This document shows, piece after piece, positions 50,833-60,968 of a DNA stretch of 64,000 nucleotides. This stretch comes from Rahnella rivi (GTDB lineage: Bacteria; Pseudomonadota; Gammaproteobacteria; Enterobacterales; Enterobacteriaceae). Position 1 is the stretch's first letter. Each line of letters starts with the position of its first letter. The stretch covers positions 40,367 through 104,366 of the forward strand of contig NZ_JAFMOX010000047.1 in NCBI RefSeq assembly GCF_019049655.1. Direction: 5' to 3'. A model generated the notes under the pieces. The model saw nothing but the letters and a program-made list of their open reading frames with translations, did no database searches and was not told the origin of the DNA. A program made the position numbers and the translations under genes.

Positions 50833-53388
50833 GTGAAGTTCGTAAAGTATTTATTGATTCTTGCAGTGTGTTGCATTTTGCTGGGAGCAGCCTCGATCTT
50901 CGGTTTGTATAAATTTATCGAGCCTCAGCTACCCGATGTTGCCACGCTCAAAGACGTGCGCTTGCAAACACCCATGCAGGTCTTCAGTGCCGAAGGCGAT
51001 CTGATCGCCCAATACGGTGAGAAGCGCCGTATCCCGCTGAAACTGGGCCAGATCCCTCCGGAAATGGTGCATGCGTTTATCGCCACAGAAGACAGCCGTT
51101 TTTACGAGCATCACGGTGTGGATCCGATCGGTATTTTCCGTGCGGCGTCTGTCGCGCTGATGTCCGGTCACGCCTCACAGGGCGCGAGTACCATTACTCA
51201 GCAGCTGGCCCGTAACTTCTTCCTGAGCCCAGAACGCACGCTGACCCGTAAAATCAAGGAAGTATTTTTAGCCATCCGCATTGAACAGCTGATGACTAAA
51301 GATGAAATCCTCGAGCTGTACCTAAACAAGATTTATCTCGGTTACCGCGCCTATGGCGTGGGCGCTGCTGCGCAGGTGTATTTCGGGAAAGACGTGAGCC
51401 AGCTGACACTCAGCGAAATGGCCGTGATTGCCGGTCTGCCAAAAGCGCCGTCAACCTTTAACCCGCTCTATTCACACGACCGTTCTGTTGCACGTCGCAA
51501 TACCGTACTGGCCCGTATGCTGGATGAAAAATACATCACGCAGGAGCAGTACGATCAGGCACGTGCAGAACCGGTTGTGGCGAACTATCACGCCCCACAC
51601 ATTGAGTTTTCTGCGCCGTACCTGACCGAAATGGTGCGCCAGGAGATGGTGAAACGTTATGGCGACAACGCTTATAACGATGGCTATGAGGTCTACACCA
51701 CCATCACCAAGAAAACGCAGCTGGCAGCGCAGGAAGCCCTGCGTACTAACGTACTGAATTACGATATGCGCCATGGCTACCGCGGCCCGTCGAATCAGAT
51801 GTGGAAAGTCGGTGAACCTGCGTGGGATGAAGACAAAATCGTTCAGTCGCTGAAAACGCTGCCGGTCTACGGGCCATTGTTCCCGGCGGTCATCACGTCA
51901 ATCGACGATGCGCAGGCCACGGCAACCATGTCTAACCGTGCGGTGATCAGCCTGCCGTTTAGCACCATGCGCTGGGCGCGACCTTATCGTAATGACAACG
52001 CTCAGGGCCCGACGCCGAAAAAAGTGTCCGACGTGGTTCAGCCGGGCCAGCAGGTGTGGGTGCGTAAAGTGGGGGATGTCTGGTGGCTGGCACAGGTTCC
52101 TGATGTCAACTCCGCCATCGTTTCCCTGAATCAAAACGACGGCGCGATTGAAGCGCTGGTGGGTGGATTTGATTTCAACCAGAGCAAATTTAACCGCGCA
52201 AATCAGGCTGTCCGTCAGTTGGGTTCGAACATTAAACCGTTCCTGTACACCGCTGCGATGGATAAGGGGCTGACGCTCGCCACTATCCTCAATGACATGC
52301 CGATCACCCGCTGGGATGCGGGCGCAGGCCAGGACTGGCGTCCGAAGAACTCCCCACCAACCTACGTCGGCCCTATCCGCCTGCGTCAGGGGCTGGGAGA
52401 GTCTAAGAACGTGGTGATGGTGCGTGCGATGCGTGCGATGGGCGTAGATTACGCAGCAGAATATCTGCAGCGTTTCGGCTTCCCGGCCGCCAACATTGTG
52501 CATTCTGAATCACTGGCGCTCGGTTCTGCTTCGTTCACGCCATTACAGGTGGTGCGCGGTTATGCGACGTTAACCAACGGCGGTTATCTGGTGGATCCGT
52601 ATTTCATCACCAAAATCTTGTCCGAGTCCGGCGAAGTTCTGTTTGAAGCTAAACCGAAAATCGCCTGCCGCACCTGTAATATTCCGGTGATTTATGGTGA
52701 TACACAGAAATCGGCGGTGTTATCTGATGACAACGTGGAAAACGTTGCCACTTCAGTGAATAACAGCAATAACGCCGTGCCGACGCCGCAGCTTGAACAG
52801 GTGCCGCCTAATTCGCCACAGGTCGATGCACAGCAACAGTACGCGCCACATGTGATCAGTACGCCGCTGTCATTCCTCATCAGTGATGCGCTGAACTCCA
52901 ACATCTTCGGCGAACCTGGCTGGATGGGCACAGGCTGGCGCGCAGGACGTGACCTGAAACGTCACGACATTGGCGGTAAAACCGGGACAACCAACAGCTC
53001 GAAAGATGCCTGGTTCTCCGGCTACGGTCCAAATGTAGTGACTTCAGTCTGGATTGGTTTTGACGATCACCGACGCGATCTGGGCCGTTCGACCGCTTCG
53101 GGTGTGATCCCGGATCAAATCTCCGGCGCTGAAGGCGGCGCGAAGAGTGCGCAACCGGCATGGGATGACTACATGAAAGCGGTGCTGGAAGGCGTACCTG
53201 AAGAGAAACAAACGCCGCCTCCGGGCATCGTGACGGTCACTATCGATAAGAGCACCGGCAAGTTGTCTGACGGCGGCGGTGGTAGCCGTCCGGAATACTT
53301 CATTGACGGAACGCAGCCGACGGAACATGCGGTGCATGAAGTCGGGACGACCATCATGGATAACGGTCAGGAACACGAACTGTTCTGA
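50833..53388 (+). CDS. mrcA: Penicillin-binding protein 1A
   Basis: Bifunctional class A peptidoglycan synthase, 851 residues (E. coli 850). A short cytoplasmic tail and one transmembrane span (about 5-28) precede the glycosyltransferase domain, with the catalytic Glu86 in ATEDSRFYEHHG. The OB-like linker and transpeptidase domain follow, with SxxK in GSNIKPF and KTGTTNSS. The start is GTG at 50833 (VKFVKYL), in agreement with E. coli; an earlier in-frame start adds eight residues of leader. It is divergent from hofM. Confidence 0.96.
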   Translation: MKFVKYLLILAVCCILLGAASIFGLYKFIEPQLPDVATLKDVRLQTPMQVFSAEGDLIAQYGEKRRIPLKLGQIPPEMVHAFIATEDSRFYEHHGVDPIGIFRAASVALMSGHASQGASTITQQLARNFFLSPERTLTRKIKEVFLAIRIEQLMTKDEILELYLNKIYLGYRAYGVGAAAQVYFGKDVSQLTLSEMAVIAGLPKAPSTFNPLYSHDRSVARRNTVLARMLDEKYITQEQYDQARAEPVVANYHAPHIEFSAPYLTEMVRQEMVKRYGDNAYNDGYEVYTTITKKTQLAAQEALRTNVLNYDMRHGYRGPSNQMWKVGEPAWDEDKIVQSLKTLPVYGPLFPAVITSIDDAQATATMSNRAVISLPFSTMRWARPYRNDNAQGPTPKKVSDVVQPGQQVWVRKVGDVWWLAQVPDVNSAIVSLNQNDGAIEALVGGFDFNQSKFNRANQAVRQLGSNIKPFLYTAAMDKGLTLATILNDMPITRWDAGAGQDWRPKNSPPTYVGPIRLRQGLGESKNVVMVRAMRAMGVDYAAEYLQRFGFPAANIVHSESLALGSASFTPLQVVRGYATLTNGGYLVDPYFITKILSESGEVLFEAKPKIACRTCNIPVIYGDTQKSAVLSDDNVENVATSVNNSNNAVPTPQLEQVPPNSPQVDAQQQYAPHVISTPLSFLISDALNSNIFGEPGWMGTGWRAGRDLKRHDIGGKTGTTNSSKDAWFSGYGPNVVTSVWIGFDDHRRDLGRSTASGVIPDQISGAEGGAKSAQPAWDDYMKAVLEGVPEEKQTPPPGIVTVTIDKSTGKLSDGGGGSRPEYFIDGTQPTEHAVHEVGTTIMDNGQEHELF

Positions 53389-53405
53389 TGCCTGAGCTGT
53401 AAAGC

Positions 53406-53443
53406 AAAAAAGCCGGTCTGCATAATGCATGACCGGCTTTTTT
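53406..53443. terminator. Bidirectional terminator between mrcA and nudE
   Basis: Stem AAGCCGGTC/GACCGGCTT with an additional TGCAT/ATGCA inner pairing, flanked by A and T runs, for two converging genes. Confidence 0.93.
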
Positions 53444-53484
53444 ATTGGCGTTTTTTAGGCTCAAACGCCGCAAAGCCCATTGAG

Positions 53485-54042
53485 TCAGCGGGCGTTGCGG
53501 GTCAGGAAATCATGCGCCAGGAATAACGCGCTGACGTTGCGGGCTTCGCAAAAATCAGGCTGTTGCAGCAGTTCCATCATCCGCGAAATCGGCCAGCGGG
53601 TTTGCGGTAAAGGCTCCGGCTCATCACCTTCGAGACTTTTCGGATACAGCGCTTTCGCAATCACAATGTTCATACGGCTGGAGAAATAGGACGGCGCCAT
53701 CGTCAGTTTTGCCAGTACGTCAAAATGACCGGCACCGTAACCGACTTCTTCCATCAGTTCACGGTTCGCCGCTTCCAGCACACTTTCTCCCGCATCGATA
53801 AGCCCTTTCGGAAAACCCAGCTCGTAGCTTTCGATACCGACGGCATATTCATGGATCAGCAGCAGATCGTCATCAATGATCGGCACGATCATCACCGCTT
53901 CGCGATCGGAAGGACGCATGCGTTCATAGACACGTTCGGCGCCATTGCTGAACGCCAGATCAACAGATTCGATGGTGAATAAACGCGAACGGGCTACGGT
54001 TTCCACCTTCAGGATTTTCGGTTTTTGCAGGTGTTGTGTCAT
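53485..54042 (-). CDS. nudE: ADP-compounds hydrolase NudE
   Basis: Nudix hydrolase acting on ADP-ribose, NADH and Ap3A, 185 residues. The Nudix box is complete: GLIDAGESVLEAANRELMEE followed by VGY, containing the RELMEE core that binds metal. The start is the ATG at 54042. It is divergent from igaA, as in E. coli. Confidence 0.94.
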   Translation of the reverse strand: MTQHLQKPKILKVETVARSRLFTIESVDLAFSNGAERVYERMRPSDREAVMIVPIIDDDLLLIHEYAVGIESYELGFPKGLIDAGESVLEAANRELMEEVGYGAGHFDVLAKLTMAPSYFSSRMNIVIAKALYPKSLEGDEPEPLPQTRWPISRMMELLQQPDFCEARNVSALFLAHDFLTRNAR

Positions 54043-54456
54043 TTCATCCCCAACTTATTATTCACCTGACTGCGGGTGTCGTAATGGGTTCATATGGGTT
54101 TCTGAATATTACTATCAGAAAACATTGTGCGTTAATGCAAGCCTGAATCGCAATCTTTACCGCGCATAAGTTCAGCGCAGACGGGTTTATTCACCGCCGA
54201 AGCTCGGATTTCACGCCTGATATCGTGCAAAAAAGACCCGTTGTTATGTTCGCGTCACAATTCTGCTGTAACAAAAACACGCACGATTCAAAATAGGATT
54301 ATACCGATACCCATTAAAGTACAATTGCGGATATCCTTTAGCGTGGTATGTTTTGAAAAAAATTTGCGCATAAAAATCAGTCAAATAATGAAAATTCTGT
54401 CCGATATCAGGCCGCGCGTAAAAATGTGTATTGGGTTTATGTGTTTTTAAATTATG

Positions 54457-54462
54457 TATAAT
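54457..54462 (+). promoter_or_regulatory. -10 element for igaA
   Basis: A perfect TATAAT 48 bases upstream of the igaA ATG, in an AT-rich stretch. No clear -35 hexamer is seen at 16-18 bases upstream, so an activator or a weak -35 is possible. Confidence 0.6.
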
Positions 54463-54475
54463 ACTTTCACAGAGT

Positions 54476-54496
54476 TGACGTAAGTCACCCACGTCA
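54476..54496 (+). repeat. Inverted repeat in the igaA leader
   Basis: TGACGT-N9-ACGTCA lies just after the likely transcription start. Within it TGAC-GTAA-GTCA forms a second overlapping dyad. It could be an operator or an alternative RNA hairpin. Confidence 0.5.
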
Positions 54497-54509
54497 GAAC
54501 GGGGATAGG

Positions 54510-56654
54510 ATGAGCACAGTAGTCGTGACACTGGTGTTGTTGTGTATCGCAATCATTGCCACTGGGAGTTTCTTTTGGTTTGCCTTGCGACGCCGCCAAC
54601 GCGACGAGTCCGTGGTACATTTCCCCACCCCCAGCCAGCGAAAACTTTCGCAACAAGAGCGCGACGCCGTTGAACGGTATTTGCGACAAAGCGAAGGCCT
54701 GGGACAAACACCGATTACCCACCGTAATAACCTGATTATCCTGCGCGATAAACTCATCCTGACCACCAAAAGCGAAAACGTCTACAGCCTCAAGCGCGCG
54801 ATTACCCGTTACGGGGTCGCCAGCGAAGAGACCAACAGCGGACGTTACTTCCTTGATACCACCGAAATTCACCTGCCGCCTTTCTGGGAGCAATACATTG
54901 CCCAGGAAAATCAGGTTGAGCTGATCAAAACGCAGTCTATGCCGCTGGTCATCTCCCTTAACGGGCATTCGCTGGTCGATCACGTCTATGAAGGCCCGGC
55001 GCCGGTTTCTACCGTGCTGCCTTCGCAGCCGCAAAATGCCTCGATCCGCCATGAAGAAAGTGAACATATCGAACTGGTAAAAGTGCGCCGTGAAACCCGT
55101 GAAGAGCACGCGCTTACCCGCTCCAGCGGCGTGAAAGAAGCGCTGGCCATCTCCGGCGTTTTATTGCTGCTGTTTATCACCCTGCTCAGCCCGGTGGTGT
55201 TCCTGCCATGGTTACTGACGCTGGCGGCGGTGCTTACCGCCTGGGTGGGCTGGCGGGTCGTCTCCGAACGTTTAGGTAAAAACCGCAAGGAAATCCATTG
55301 CCTGCGGGGATTACCTAAACGCTGGGGTCTTTTTGGTGAATCCAAACAAGGTGATATCAGCAATATTTCACTCGGTACGGTTGATCTGATTTATCCGCCG
55401 CACTGGCAGCCGTTTATTGGCCGTGACCTGGGTCAGCCGACAGATATCGAGCTGTACATGAACAGCCACGTGGTTCGTCAGGGCAGCTATTTGTCTTTGC
55501 ACGACGAAGTGAAAAAATTCCCGTTGCAACTGTGGGGAAAGAATCTGGTGCTGGCGACCAGCGCTTTCCTGCTGCTGCTCATGCTGCTGGTGTACGTACC
55601 GCTCGGACTGCCGCTTAAACTCAGCATGGCATGGCTTCAGGGTGCGCAAAGTGCGCAGGTGAACAGCGTGCAGGATCTGGAAAAAACGGCACTGCGCGTC
55701 GGCGACACGCTGAAAGTTCAGGGCACGGGGATGTGCTATGTGGCGCCATCGGGCAGCCGCAGCGCATCGGGTTTCATGCCATTCGACTGTTCCGGTATTT
55801 ACTGGAACAACGCCGCGCCGCTGCCGGTTCCGCAGTCAGAAATTATTGATGCCGCCACCGCACTGCAAACGACGGTCAACAATCAGATGCATCCGGGTGA
55901 AAATCTGGAGCAGAACATCAACCCGCAACTGGCGACCGCGATTGAAAAATCCGGCATGATCCTGCTCGACGATTTCGCCGATATCGTGCTGAAAACCGAT
56001 GCGCTGTGCGGAAACAAATCAAACGAGTGTGTGCGCCTGAAAAATGCGCTGGTGAATCTGGGCAATTCAAATAACTGGAGCATGCTGGTAAAGCGTGCAA
56101 AAGCGGGAACATTGCAGGGAATCAACGTTCTGCTGCGACCGGTCAGCGCGCAATCATTGAGTGAACTGGTCAACAACGCCACGTCTTCTTTCTTCCTGCA
56201 GGAAACCCGCCGCGCCGCTGACAGCCTGAACAGCCCACCTCCCGGCGGATTCCTGATCAGCAATGACGAAGGCCGTCAGTTGGTCGAACAGCCGGTGCCG
56301 CCGGTCGGGTTATTCGGTAATCCGCCACAGGATCAGTGGAAACAGCTGCAAACCCTTTCCGCGATGTTGCTGCACACACCGTTCAGTGCGCAGGGTGTGA
56401 TCACCAGCATCAGCATTGATGCCAACGGCACGCGTCACATTTCATTGCACAGTGAGCCCGATATCTCGACGCTGTGGCGCTATCTGGGCACCAGTGTCCT
56501 GCTGTTCTTGCTGCTTGGCGTGCTGCTGGTGAATACGGTGCTGTTTATTCGCCGCTTCATCAAAGACAAGCGCCGCATCGACGATATTGAACAGTATTAC
56601 AACGCCAGCTTTCACCCGACATTGATGCCTGCCCCCACGCATACGCTGAACTGA
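54510..56654 (+). CDS. igaA: IgaA, inner-membrane repressor of the Rcs phosphorelay
   Basis: Polytopic inner-membrane protein that restrains Rcs envelope-stress signalling, 714 residues (E. coli YrfF 711). The N-terminal span is at about 2-22, with a pair at about 210-252, one near 345-370 and one near 655-680. A large periplasmic domain lies between the last two, with cysteines in GTGMCYVAPSG, FDCSGIYW and ALCGNKSNECVRL. It heads the yrfG-hslRO neighbourhood as in E. coli. Confidence 0.95.
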   Translation: MSTVVVTLVLLCIAIIATGSFFWFALRRRQRDESVVHFPTPSQRKLSQQERDAVERYLRQSEGLGQTPITHRNNLIILRDKLILTTKSENVYSLKRAITRYGVASEETNSGRYFLDTTEIHLPPFWEQYIAQENQVELIKTQSMPLVISLNGHSLVDHVYEGPAPVSTVLPSQPQNASIRHEESEHIELVKVRRETREEHALTRSSGVKEALAISGVLLLLFITLLSPVVFLPWLLTLAAVLTAWVGWRVVSERLGKNRKEIHCLRGLPKRWGLFGESKQGDISNISLGTVDLIYPPHWQPFIGRDLGQPTDIELYMNSHVVRQGSYLSLHDEVKKFPLQLWGKNLVLATSAFLLLLMLLVYVPLGLPLKLSMAWLQGAQSAQVNSVQDLEKTALRVGDTLKVQGTGMCYVAPSGSRSASGFMPFDCSGIYWNNAAPLPVPQSEIIDAATALQTTVNNQMHPGENLEQNINPQLATAIEKSGMILLDDFADIVLKTDALCGNKSNECVRLKNALVNLGNSNNWSMLVKRAKAGTLQGINVLLRPVSAQSLSELVNNATSSFFLQETRRAADSLNSPPPGGFLISNDEGRQLVEQPVPPVGLFGNPPQDQWKQLQTLSAMLLHTPFSAQGVITSISIDANGTRHISLHSEPDISTLWRYLGTSVLLFLLLGVLLVNTVLFIRRFIKDKRRIDDIEQYYNASFHPTLMPAPTHTLN

Positions 56655-56762
56655 ATCCCAGGGTGGCTCTGCGCCGCCCTGAGAGAATATGGTATTCTGG
56701 CCCTTCCCTGCTTGCGTTTAACCTCTCCTGCCATGCTCCGGCACGCAGGACATGGAGTTTTC

Positions 56763-57452
56763 ATGCCTCTTGATCTCGACTGGAACAATATCGATACCGT
56801 TTTACTGGATATGGACGGCACGCTGCTGGATCTGGCTTTCGACAGTCAGTTCTGGTTACAGGACGTGCCGGCTGCGCTCAGCCTGCAACGTGCAATCCCG
56901 CTGGAAAATGCCCGCCAGATCATTCATGAAGAATACCTGGCCGTTCAGCACACCATGAACTGGTATTGCTTTGATTACTGGAGCGAGAGGCTGGATCTGG
57001 ACATCTATCAGATGACCACAAACATCGGCAAAAATGCGCGCTTACGCGAAGATACGGTGCCGTTCTTGCGTCATCTGCGGGCGAGCGGTCGCGAAACTAT
57101 TTTGCTGACTAACGCGCATCCCCACAGTCTGTCAGTTAAAATTGAACACACCGGTTTGGATCAGCACCTTGATTTATTACTTTCCACCCACACATTTGGT
57201 TATCCAAAGGAAGATCAACGTTTGTGGGCTGCCGTGCAGCAGCAGACCGGTTTTAACCCCGGCAGAACCCTGTTTGTCGATGACGGGGAACCGATCCTGA
57301 ATGCGGCAAAAACCTTTGGTATCCGCTATTGTCTGGGTATAGAAAATCCGGATTCGAGCGGGGCAAATAAGTCATTCCAGGGACACCCTTCCATCAATGA
57401 CTACCGCGACCTGTTGCCTTCGATTCACCCCGTAACAGGCCCGGCTCAGTAG
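56763..57452 (+). CDS. yrfG: YrfG, GMP/IMP nucleotidase
   Basis: HAD-superfamily 5'-nucleotidase, 229 residues (E. coli 222). The nucleophile motif is LLDMDGTLLDLAFD, motif II is ILLTNAHPHS, and motifs III/IV are GYPKEDQRLW and LFVDDGEPILNAA. I chose the ATG at 56763 for GGAG upstream and the family start; 17 additional codons lie upstream in frame. It is 24 bases upstream of hslR. Confidence 0.93.
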   Translation: MPLDLDWNNIDTVLLDMDGTLLDLAFDSQFWLQDVPAALSLQRAIPLENARQIIHEEYLAVQHTMNWYCFDYWSERLDLDIYQMTTNIGKNARLREDTVPFLRHLRASGRETILLTNAHPHSLSVKIEHTGLDQHLDLLLSTHTFGYPKEDQRLWAAVQQQTGFNPGRTLFVDDGEPILNAAKTFGIRYCLGIENPDSSGANKSFQGHPSINDYRDLLPSIHPVTGPAQ

Positions 57453-57476
57453 TTCCGGTACGTTTCAGGGGGAGAG

Positions 57477-57881
57477 ATGAAAGGTAAAAAGGAAGAGGAC
57501 GACAACGCAGTACGTCTCGATAAATGGCTGTGGGCGGCTCGTTTTTATAAGACCCGGGCACTGGCACGCGAGATGATTGACGGCGGCAAGGTGCATTACA
57601 ACGGCCAGCGCGGGAAACCCAGCAAGCTGATGGAACTGAATGCCGAAATCACCCTGCGTCAGGGAAACGATGCAAAAACGATCATTGTGCTGGGGCTGAC
57701 CACTCAGCGTCGCAGTGCGGAAGAAGCGCAAACGCTTTATCAGGAAACCGAGGCCAGCATTGCCAGCCGGGAGAAAATTTCTCAGGCGCGGAAGATGAAT
57801 GCGATGCCCCATCCGGACCGACGTCCGGACAAAAAGGAACGCCGCAACCTGATCAAATTCAAATATGGCGATGCGGAATAA
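57477..57881 (+). CDS. hslR: Heat-shock protein Hsp15
   Basis: S4-domain RNA-binding protein that rescues stalled 50S subunits carrying nascent chains; 134 residues (E. coli 133). The S4 motif is RLDKWLWAARFYKTRALARE. The C-terminal tail is basic (RPDKKERRNLIKFKYG). It lies between yrfG and hslO in one co-directional run. Confidence 0.95.
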   Translation: MKGKKEEDDNAVRLDKWLWAARFYKTRALAREMIDGGKVHYNGQRGKPSKLMELNAEITLRQGNDAKTIIVLGLTTQRRSAEEAQTLYQETEASIASREKISQARKMNAMPHPDRRPDKKERRNLIKFKYGDAE

Positions 57882-57905
57882 ACACCGCCAAACAGAGAGA
57901 ACGTT

Positions 57906-58790
57906 ATGTCAAATCACGACCAGTTACACCGTTACCTGTTCAACCATCACGCTGTGCGCGGCGAACTGGTTTCACTCCATGAGACGTTCCGGCACATCGT
58001 AGCGGGTCACGACTACCCGGCTGAAGTCCGTAATTTACTGGGCGAAATGTTGGTCGCCACCAGCCTGCTGACGGCCACTCTGAAATTTGATGGCGATATC
58101 ACCGTACAACTGCAGGGCGATGGCCCGCTGAAACTGGCGGTGATCAACGGCAATAACCGACAGGAATTGCGTGGCATTGCGCGTTTACAGGGTGACATCG
58201 CCGAAGGCAGCTCCCTGAAAGAGATGATTGGTAACGGCTACATGGTGATAACCATTTCTCCAAACGTGGGCGAACGTTACCAGGGCGTTGTCGGGCTGGA
58301 AGGTGAAAATCTGGCTGAGTGTCTGGAAAACTATTTCATGCAGTCTGAACAGTTGCCGACACGTATTTTCATCCGTACGGGCGAAGTCGAAGGTCAGCCC
58401 GCGGCTGGCGGCATGTTGTTGCAGGTTCTGCCCGCTGAAGAGACGGACGCGGAAGAGTTCAGCCATCTGTCACAGCTGACGACCACCATCAAAGCTGAAG
58501 AATTGCTGAATTTGCCGGCTAACGAAGTGCTTTATCGTCTGTATCATCAGGAAGAAGTCACTCTGTATGAACCGCAAGACGTATGTTTCCGCTGTACCTG
58601 TTCGCGTGAACGCTGCGCCGGTGCGCTGATGACGCTGCCAGATGAAGAGATCCTCGAAATGCTGGAAGAAGACGGCAAAATCGAGATGCACTGTGATTAT
58701 TGCGGTTCAGACTATGAATTTGACGCCATGGACATGGCGACGCTGAAGGCGAGCGGCAATGTTATTTCGGGAAATGATAACGTTCATTAA
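57906..58790 (+). CDS. hslO: Redox-activated chaperone Hsp33
   Basis: Holdase activated by oxidation with zinc release, 294 residues (E. coli 292). The four zinc cysteines are present: CTC in [13 protein letters not shown] and the CxxC in HCDYCGSD near the C-terminus. Substrate-binding segments such as [19 protein letters not shown] are conserved. E. coli has yhgE between hslO and pckA; here pckA follows directly after a terminator. Confidence 0.96.
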   Translation: MSNHDQLHRYLFNHHAVRGELVSLHETFRHIVAGHDYPAEVRNLLGEMLVATSLLTATLKFDGDITVQLQGDGPLKLAVINGNNRQELRGIARLQGDIAEGSSLKEMIGNGYMVITISPNVGERYQGVVGLEGENLAECLENYFMQSEQLPTRIFIRTGEVEGQPAAGGMLLQVLPAEETDAEEFSHLSQLTTTIKAEELLNLPANEVLYRLYHQEEVTLYEPQDVCFRCTCSRERCAGALMTLPDEEILEMLEEDGKIEMHCDYCGSDYEFDAMDMATLKASGNVISGNDNVH

Positions 58791-58808
58791 CCGTTAACTC
58801 ATTAAACT

Positions 58809-58840
58809 AAAGGGACTTTCTGTTGAAAGTCCCTTTTTTA
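58809..58840 (+). terminator. Terminator after hslO
   Basis: A 12-bp stem AAAGGGACTTTC/GAAAGTCCCTTT with loop TGTT and a T run, 18 bases after the hslO stop. Confidence 0.95.
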
Positions 58841-59029
58841 TTGCTTCCTCATAACTTCATTGCACAATTTGTTAGTTTTCCATCACATTTCCAGAAGAAA
58901 ATTCACATCTCCGGTTATTCTTTGAGAGCTATCGCTGTTTGACCGCCATAAATACCTACAATTACCGCTGGTTTATCCCTAAAGACGCTGACGCTTTAGG
59001 GGTTCTACGTTCAGGTAAGGAGCAGGGAA

Positions 59030-60652
59030 ATGCCAACCACTCTCGGGATCAACGCCGAAACACTCGCCCGCTACGGGATCCATCAAAGCAGTCAAATCGT
59101 CTATAACCCTGATTACGAGACTCTTTTCAATGAGGAAACCGCACCGGGCCTTGAAGGCTTTGAGCGCGGACAGGTGACAGAACTGGGCGCAGTGAACGTC
59201 GATACCGGCATTTTCACCGGCCGTTCCCCAAAGGATAAATACATTGTCCGCGACGACACCACGCGCGATACCTTGTGGTGGGCAGATCAGGGCAAAGGCA
59301 AAAATGACAATAAACCGTTGTCGCCTGAAGTCTGGTCTTCGCTGAAAGCTTTAGTCAGCAAGCAATTGTCTGGAAAGCGTTTATTCATCATCGATGCCTT
59401 TTGCGGTGCAAACGCCGATTCCCGCCTGAAGGTGCGCTTTATTACTGAAGTCGCCTGGCAGGCTCACTTCGTCAAAAATATGTTTATTCGCCCGCAGGAG
59501 ACTGAGCTGGAGAACTTCGAGCCTGACTTTATTGTCATGAACGGCGCGAAATGCACCAACCCGGACTGGCAGAAACAGGGCCTGAATTCTGAAAACTTCA
59601 TCGCTTTTAATCTCACCGAGCGCATTCAGCTGATCGGCGGCTCGTGGTACGGCGGCGAGATGAAGAAAGGCATGTTCGCGGTGATGAATTACCTGTTGCC
59701 GTTGCAGGGCATAGCGTCAATGCACTGTTCCGCCAACGTCGGTGAACAAGGTGATGTGGCGGTCTTCTTTGGCCTTTCAGGCACAGGAAAAACCACATTG
59801 TCCACCGACCCGAAACGTCAGTTAATTGGTGACGATGAACACGGCTGGGACGATGACGGCGTGTTTAATTTCGAGGGAGGTTGTTACGCAAAAACCATCA
59901 AACTCAGCAAGGAGGCGGAGCCGGAAATTTTTGGTGCGATAAAACGCGATGCGTTACTGGAAAATGTCGTGGTTAGCGAAGACGGTAAGATCGACTTCGA
60001 TGACAACAGCAAAACTGAAAACACCCGCGTTTCATACCCGATTTATCACATTCAGAATATCGTGCAGCCGGTGTCCAAAGCAGGTCACGCCAGCAAAGTG
60101 ATTTTCCTGACCGCCGATGCCTTTGGCGTTTTACCTCCGGTATCCCGACTGACGGCTTCGCAGACGCAATACCATTTCCTGTCTGGTTTCACCGCCAAAC
60201 TGGCGGGTACGGAGCGCGGCGTCAATGAGCCGACACCGACCTTCTCCGCCTGCTTTGGTGCCGCCTTTCTGATGCTGCACCCGACGCAATACTCCGAAGT
60301 GCTGGTCAGGCGCATGGAAGCGGTTGGGGCTCAGGCCTATCTGGTCAATACCGGCTGGAACGGCACCGGTAAGCGTATTTCGCTGAAAAACACCCGCGCC
60401 ATTATCGACGCCATCCTCAATGGCACGATTGACGATGCAGAAACGTTTACGCTGCCGCTGTTTAATCTGGCCGTGCCGGTTGAGTTGCCGGGTGTCGATA
60501 CGCACATTCTGGATCCGCGCAATACCTACGCCAGCCGTGAACAATGGCAGGAAAAAGCAGAGCATCTGGCCCGGTTATTTATTGATAACTTCGACAAATA
60601 TACCGATACGCCTGCGGGTGCTGCATTGGTCAGCGCCGGGCCGACGCTTTAA
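59030..60652 (+). CDS. pckA: Phosphoenolpyruvate carboxykinase (ATP)
   Basis: Converts oxaloacetate to phosphoenolpyruvate for gluconeogenesis, 540 residues as in E. coli. The kinase loop is [15 protein letters not shown], followed by [20 protein letters not shown], which carries metal-binding and catalytic residues. [13 protein letters not shown] lies near the N-terminus. The 239-base upstream region is AT-rich; I see no complete CRP box. Confidence 0.97.
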   Translation: MPTTLGINAETLARYGIHQSSQIVYNPDYETLFNEETAPGLEGFERGQVTELGAVNVDTGIFTGRSPKDKYIVRDDTTRDTLWWADQGKGKNDNKPLSPEVWSSLKALVSKQLSGKRLFIIDAFCGANADSRLKVRFITEVAWQAHFVKNMFIRPQETELENFEPDFIVMNGAKCTNPDWQKQGLNSENFIAFNLTERIQLIGGSWYGGEMKKGMFAVMNYLLPLQGIASMHCSANVGEQGDVAVFFGLSGTGKTTLSTDPKRQLIGDDEHGWDDDGVFNFEGGCYAKTIKLSKEAEPEIFGAIKRDALLENVVVSEDGKIDFDDNSKTENTRVSYPIYHIQNIVQPVSKAGHASKVIFLTADAFGVLPPVSRLTASQTQYHFLSGFTAKLAGTERGVNEPTPTFSACFGAAFLMLHPTQYSEVLVRRMEAVGAQAYLVNTGWNGTGKRISLKNTRAIIDAILNGTIDDAETFTLPLFNLAVPVELPGVDTHILDPRNTYASREQWQEKAEHLARLFIDNFDKYTDTPAGAALVSAGPTL

Positions 60653-60673
60653 TCTGTCGATATTCACCTTTCA

Positions 60674-60697
60674 GGCGCGGGCTTCCGCGCCTTTTTT
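60674..60697 (+). terminator. Terminator of pckA
   Basis: A 7-bp stem GGCGCGG/CCGCGCC with a GCTT loop and six T residues, 22 bases after the pckA stop. Confidence 0.95.
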
Positions 60698-60755
60698 ATT
60701 GCAACCGGCCCGGCGGCATTTCAGAATGACAGCAAAGCTGTCAGAGGAGCATCAC

Positions 60756-60968
60756 ATGGCGACTATTACCGTTCGTAATCTGGATGACGACGTGAAGGAA
60801 CTGTTGCGTATCGCGGCAGCCAGAAAAGGCCATTCGATGGAAGAGGAAGTGCGTTTAATTCTGAAGCAGGCCTTAACGCCCGCCCAACCTGACTTCGGTT
60901 TGGGCAGCCAGCTCCGCCAGCGTTTTTCTACGCTGAGCATCGGGCCCCTCGAACTGCCATCCAAATGA
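60756..60968 (+). CDS. FitA-like ribbon-helix-helix antitoxin
   Basis: 70-residue protein resembling FitA/VapB antitoxins. The N-terminal ribbon-helix-helix is visible (ATITVRNLDDDVKELLRIAA, RKGHSMEEEVRLIL), followed by a short C-terminal tail that would wrap the toxin. The start ATG has GAGGAG 6 bases upstream. Its TGA overlaps the ATG of the next gene. Such antitoxins also repress their own operon. It lies in the pckA-envZ gap, which holds no such gene in E. coli. Confidence 0.8.
   Translation: MATITVRNLDDDVKELLRIAAARKGHSMEEEVRLILKQALTPAQPDFGLGSQLRQRFSTLSIGPLELPSK

Larger units (their letters stand above)
54043..54509. other. Intergenic region between nudE and igaA
   Basis: 467 bases, strongly AT-rich near igaA, with no recognisable gene. 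Short open frames on both strands are not protein-like. It carries a perfect -10 hexamer for igaA and an inverted repeat in the igaA leader. Confidence 0.5.

Noticed and set aside
54244..55109. Minus-strand frames across the igaA promoter and 5' end
   Set aside because: Antisense to igaA and through its promoter; no coding features.
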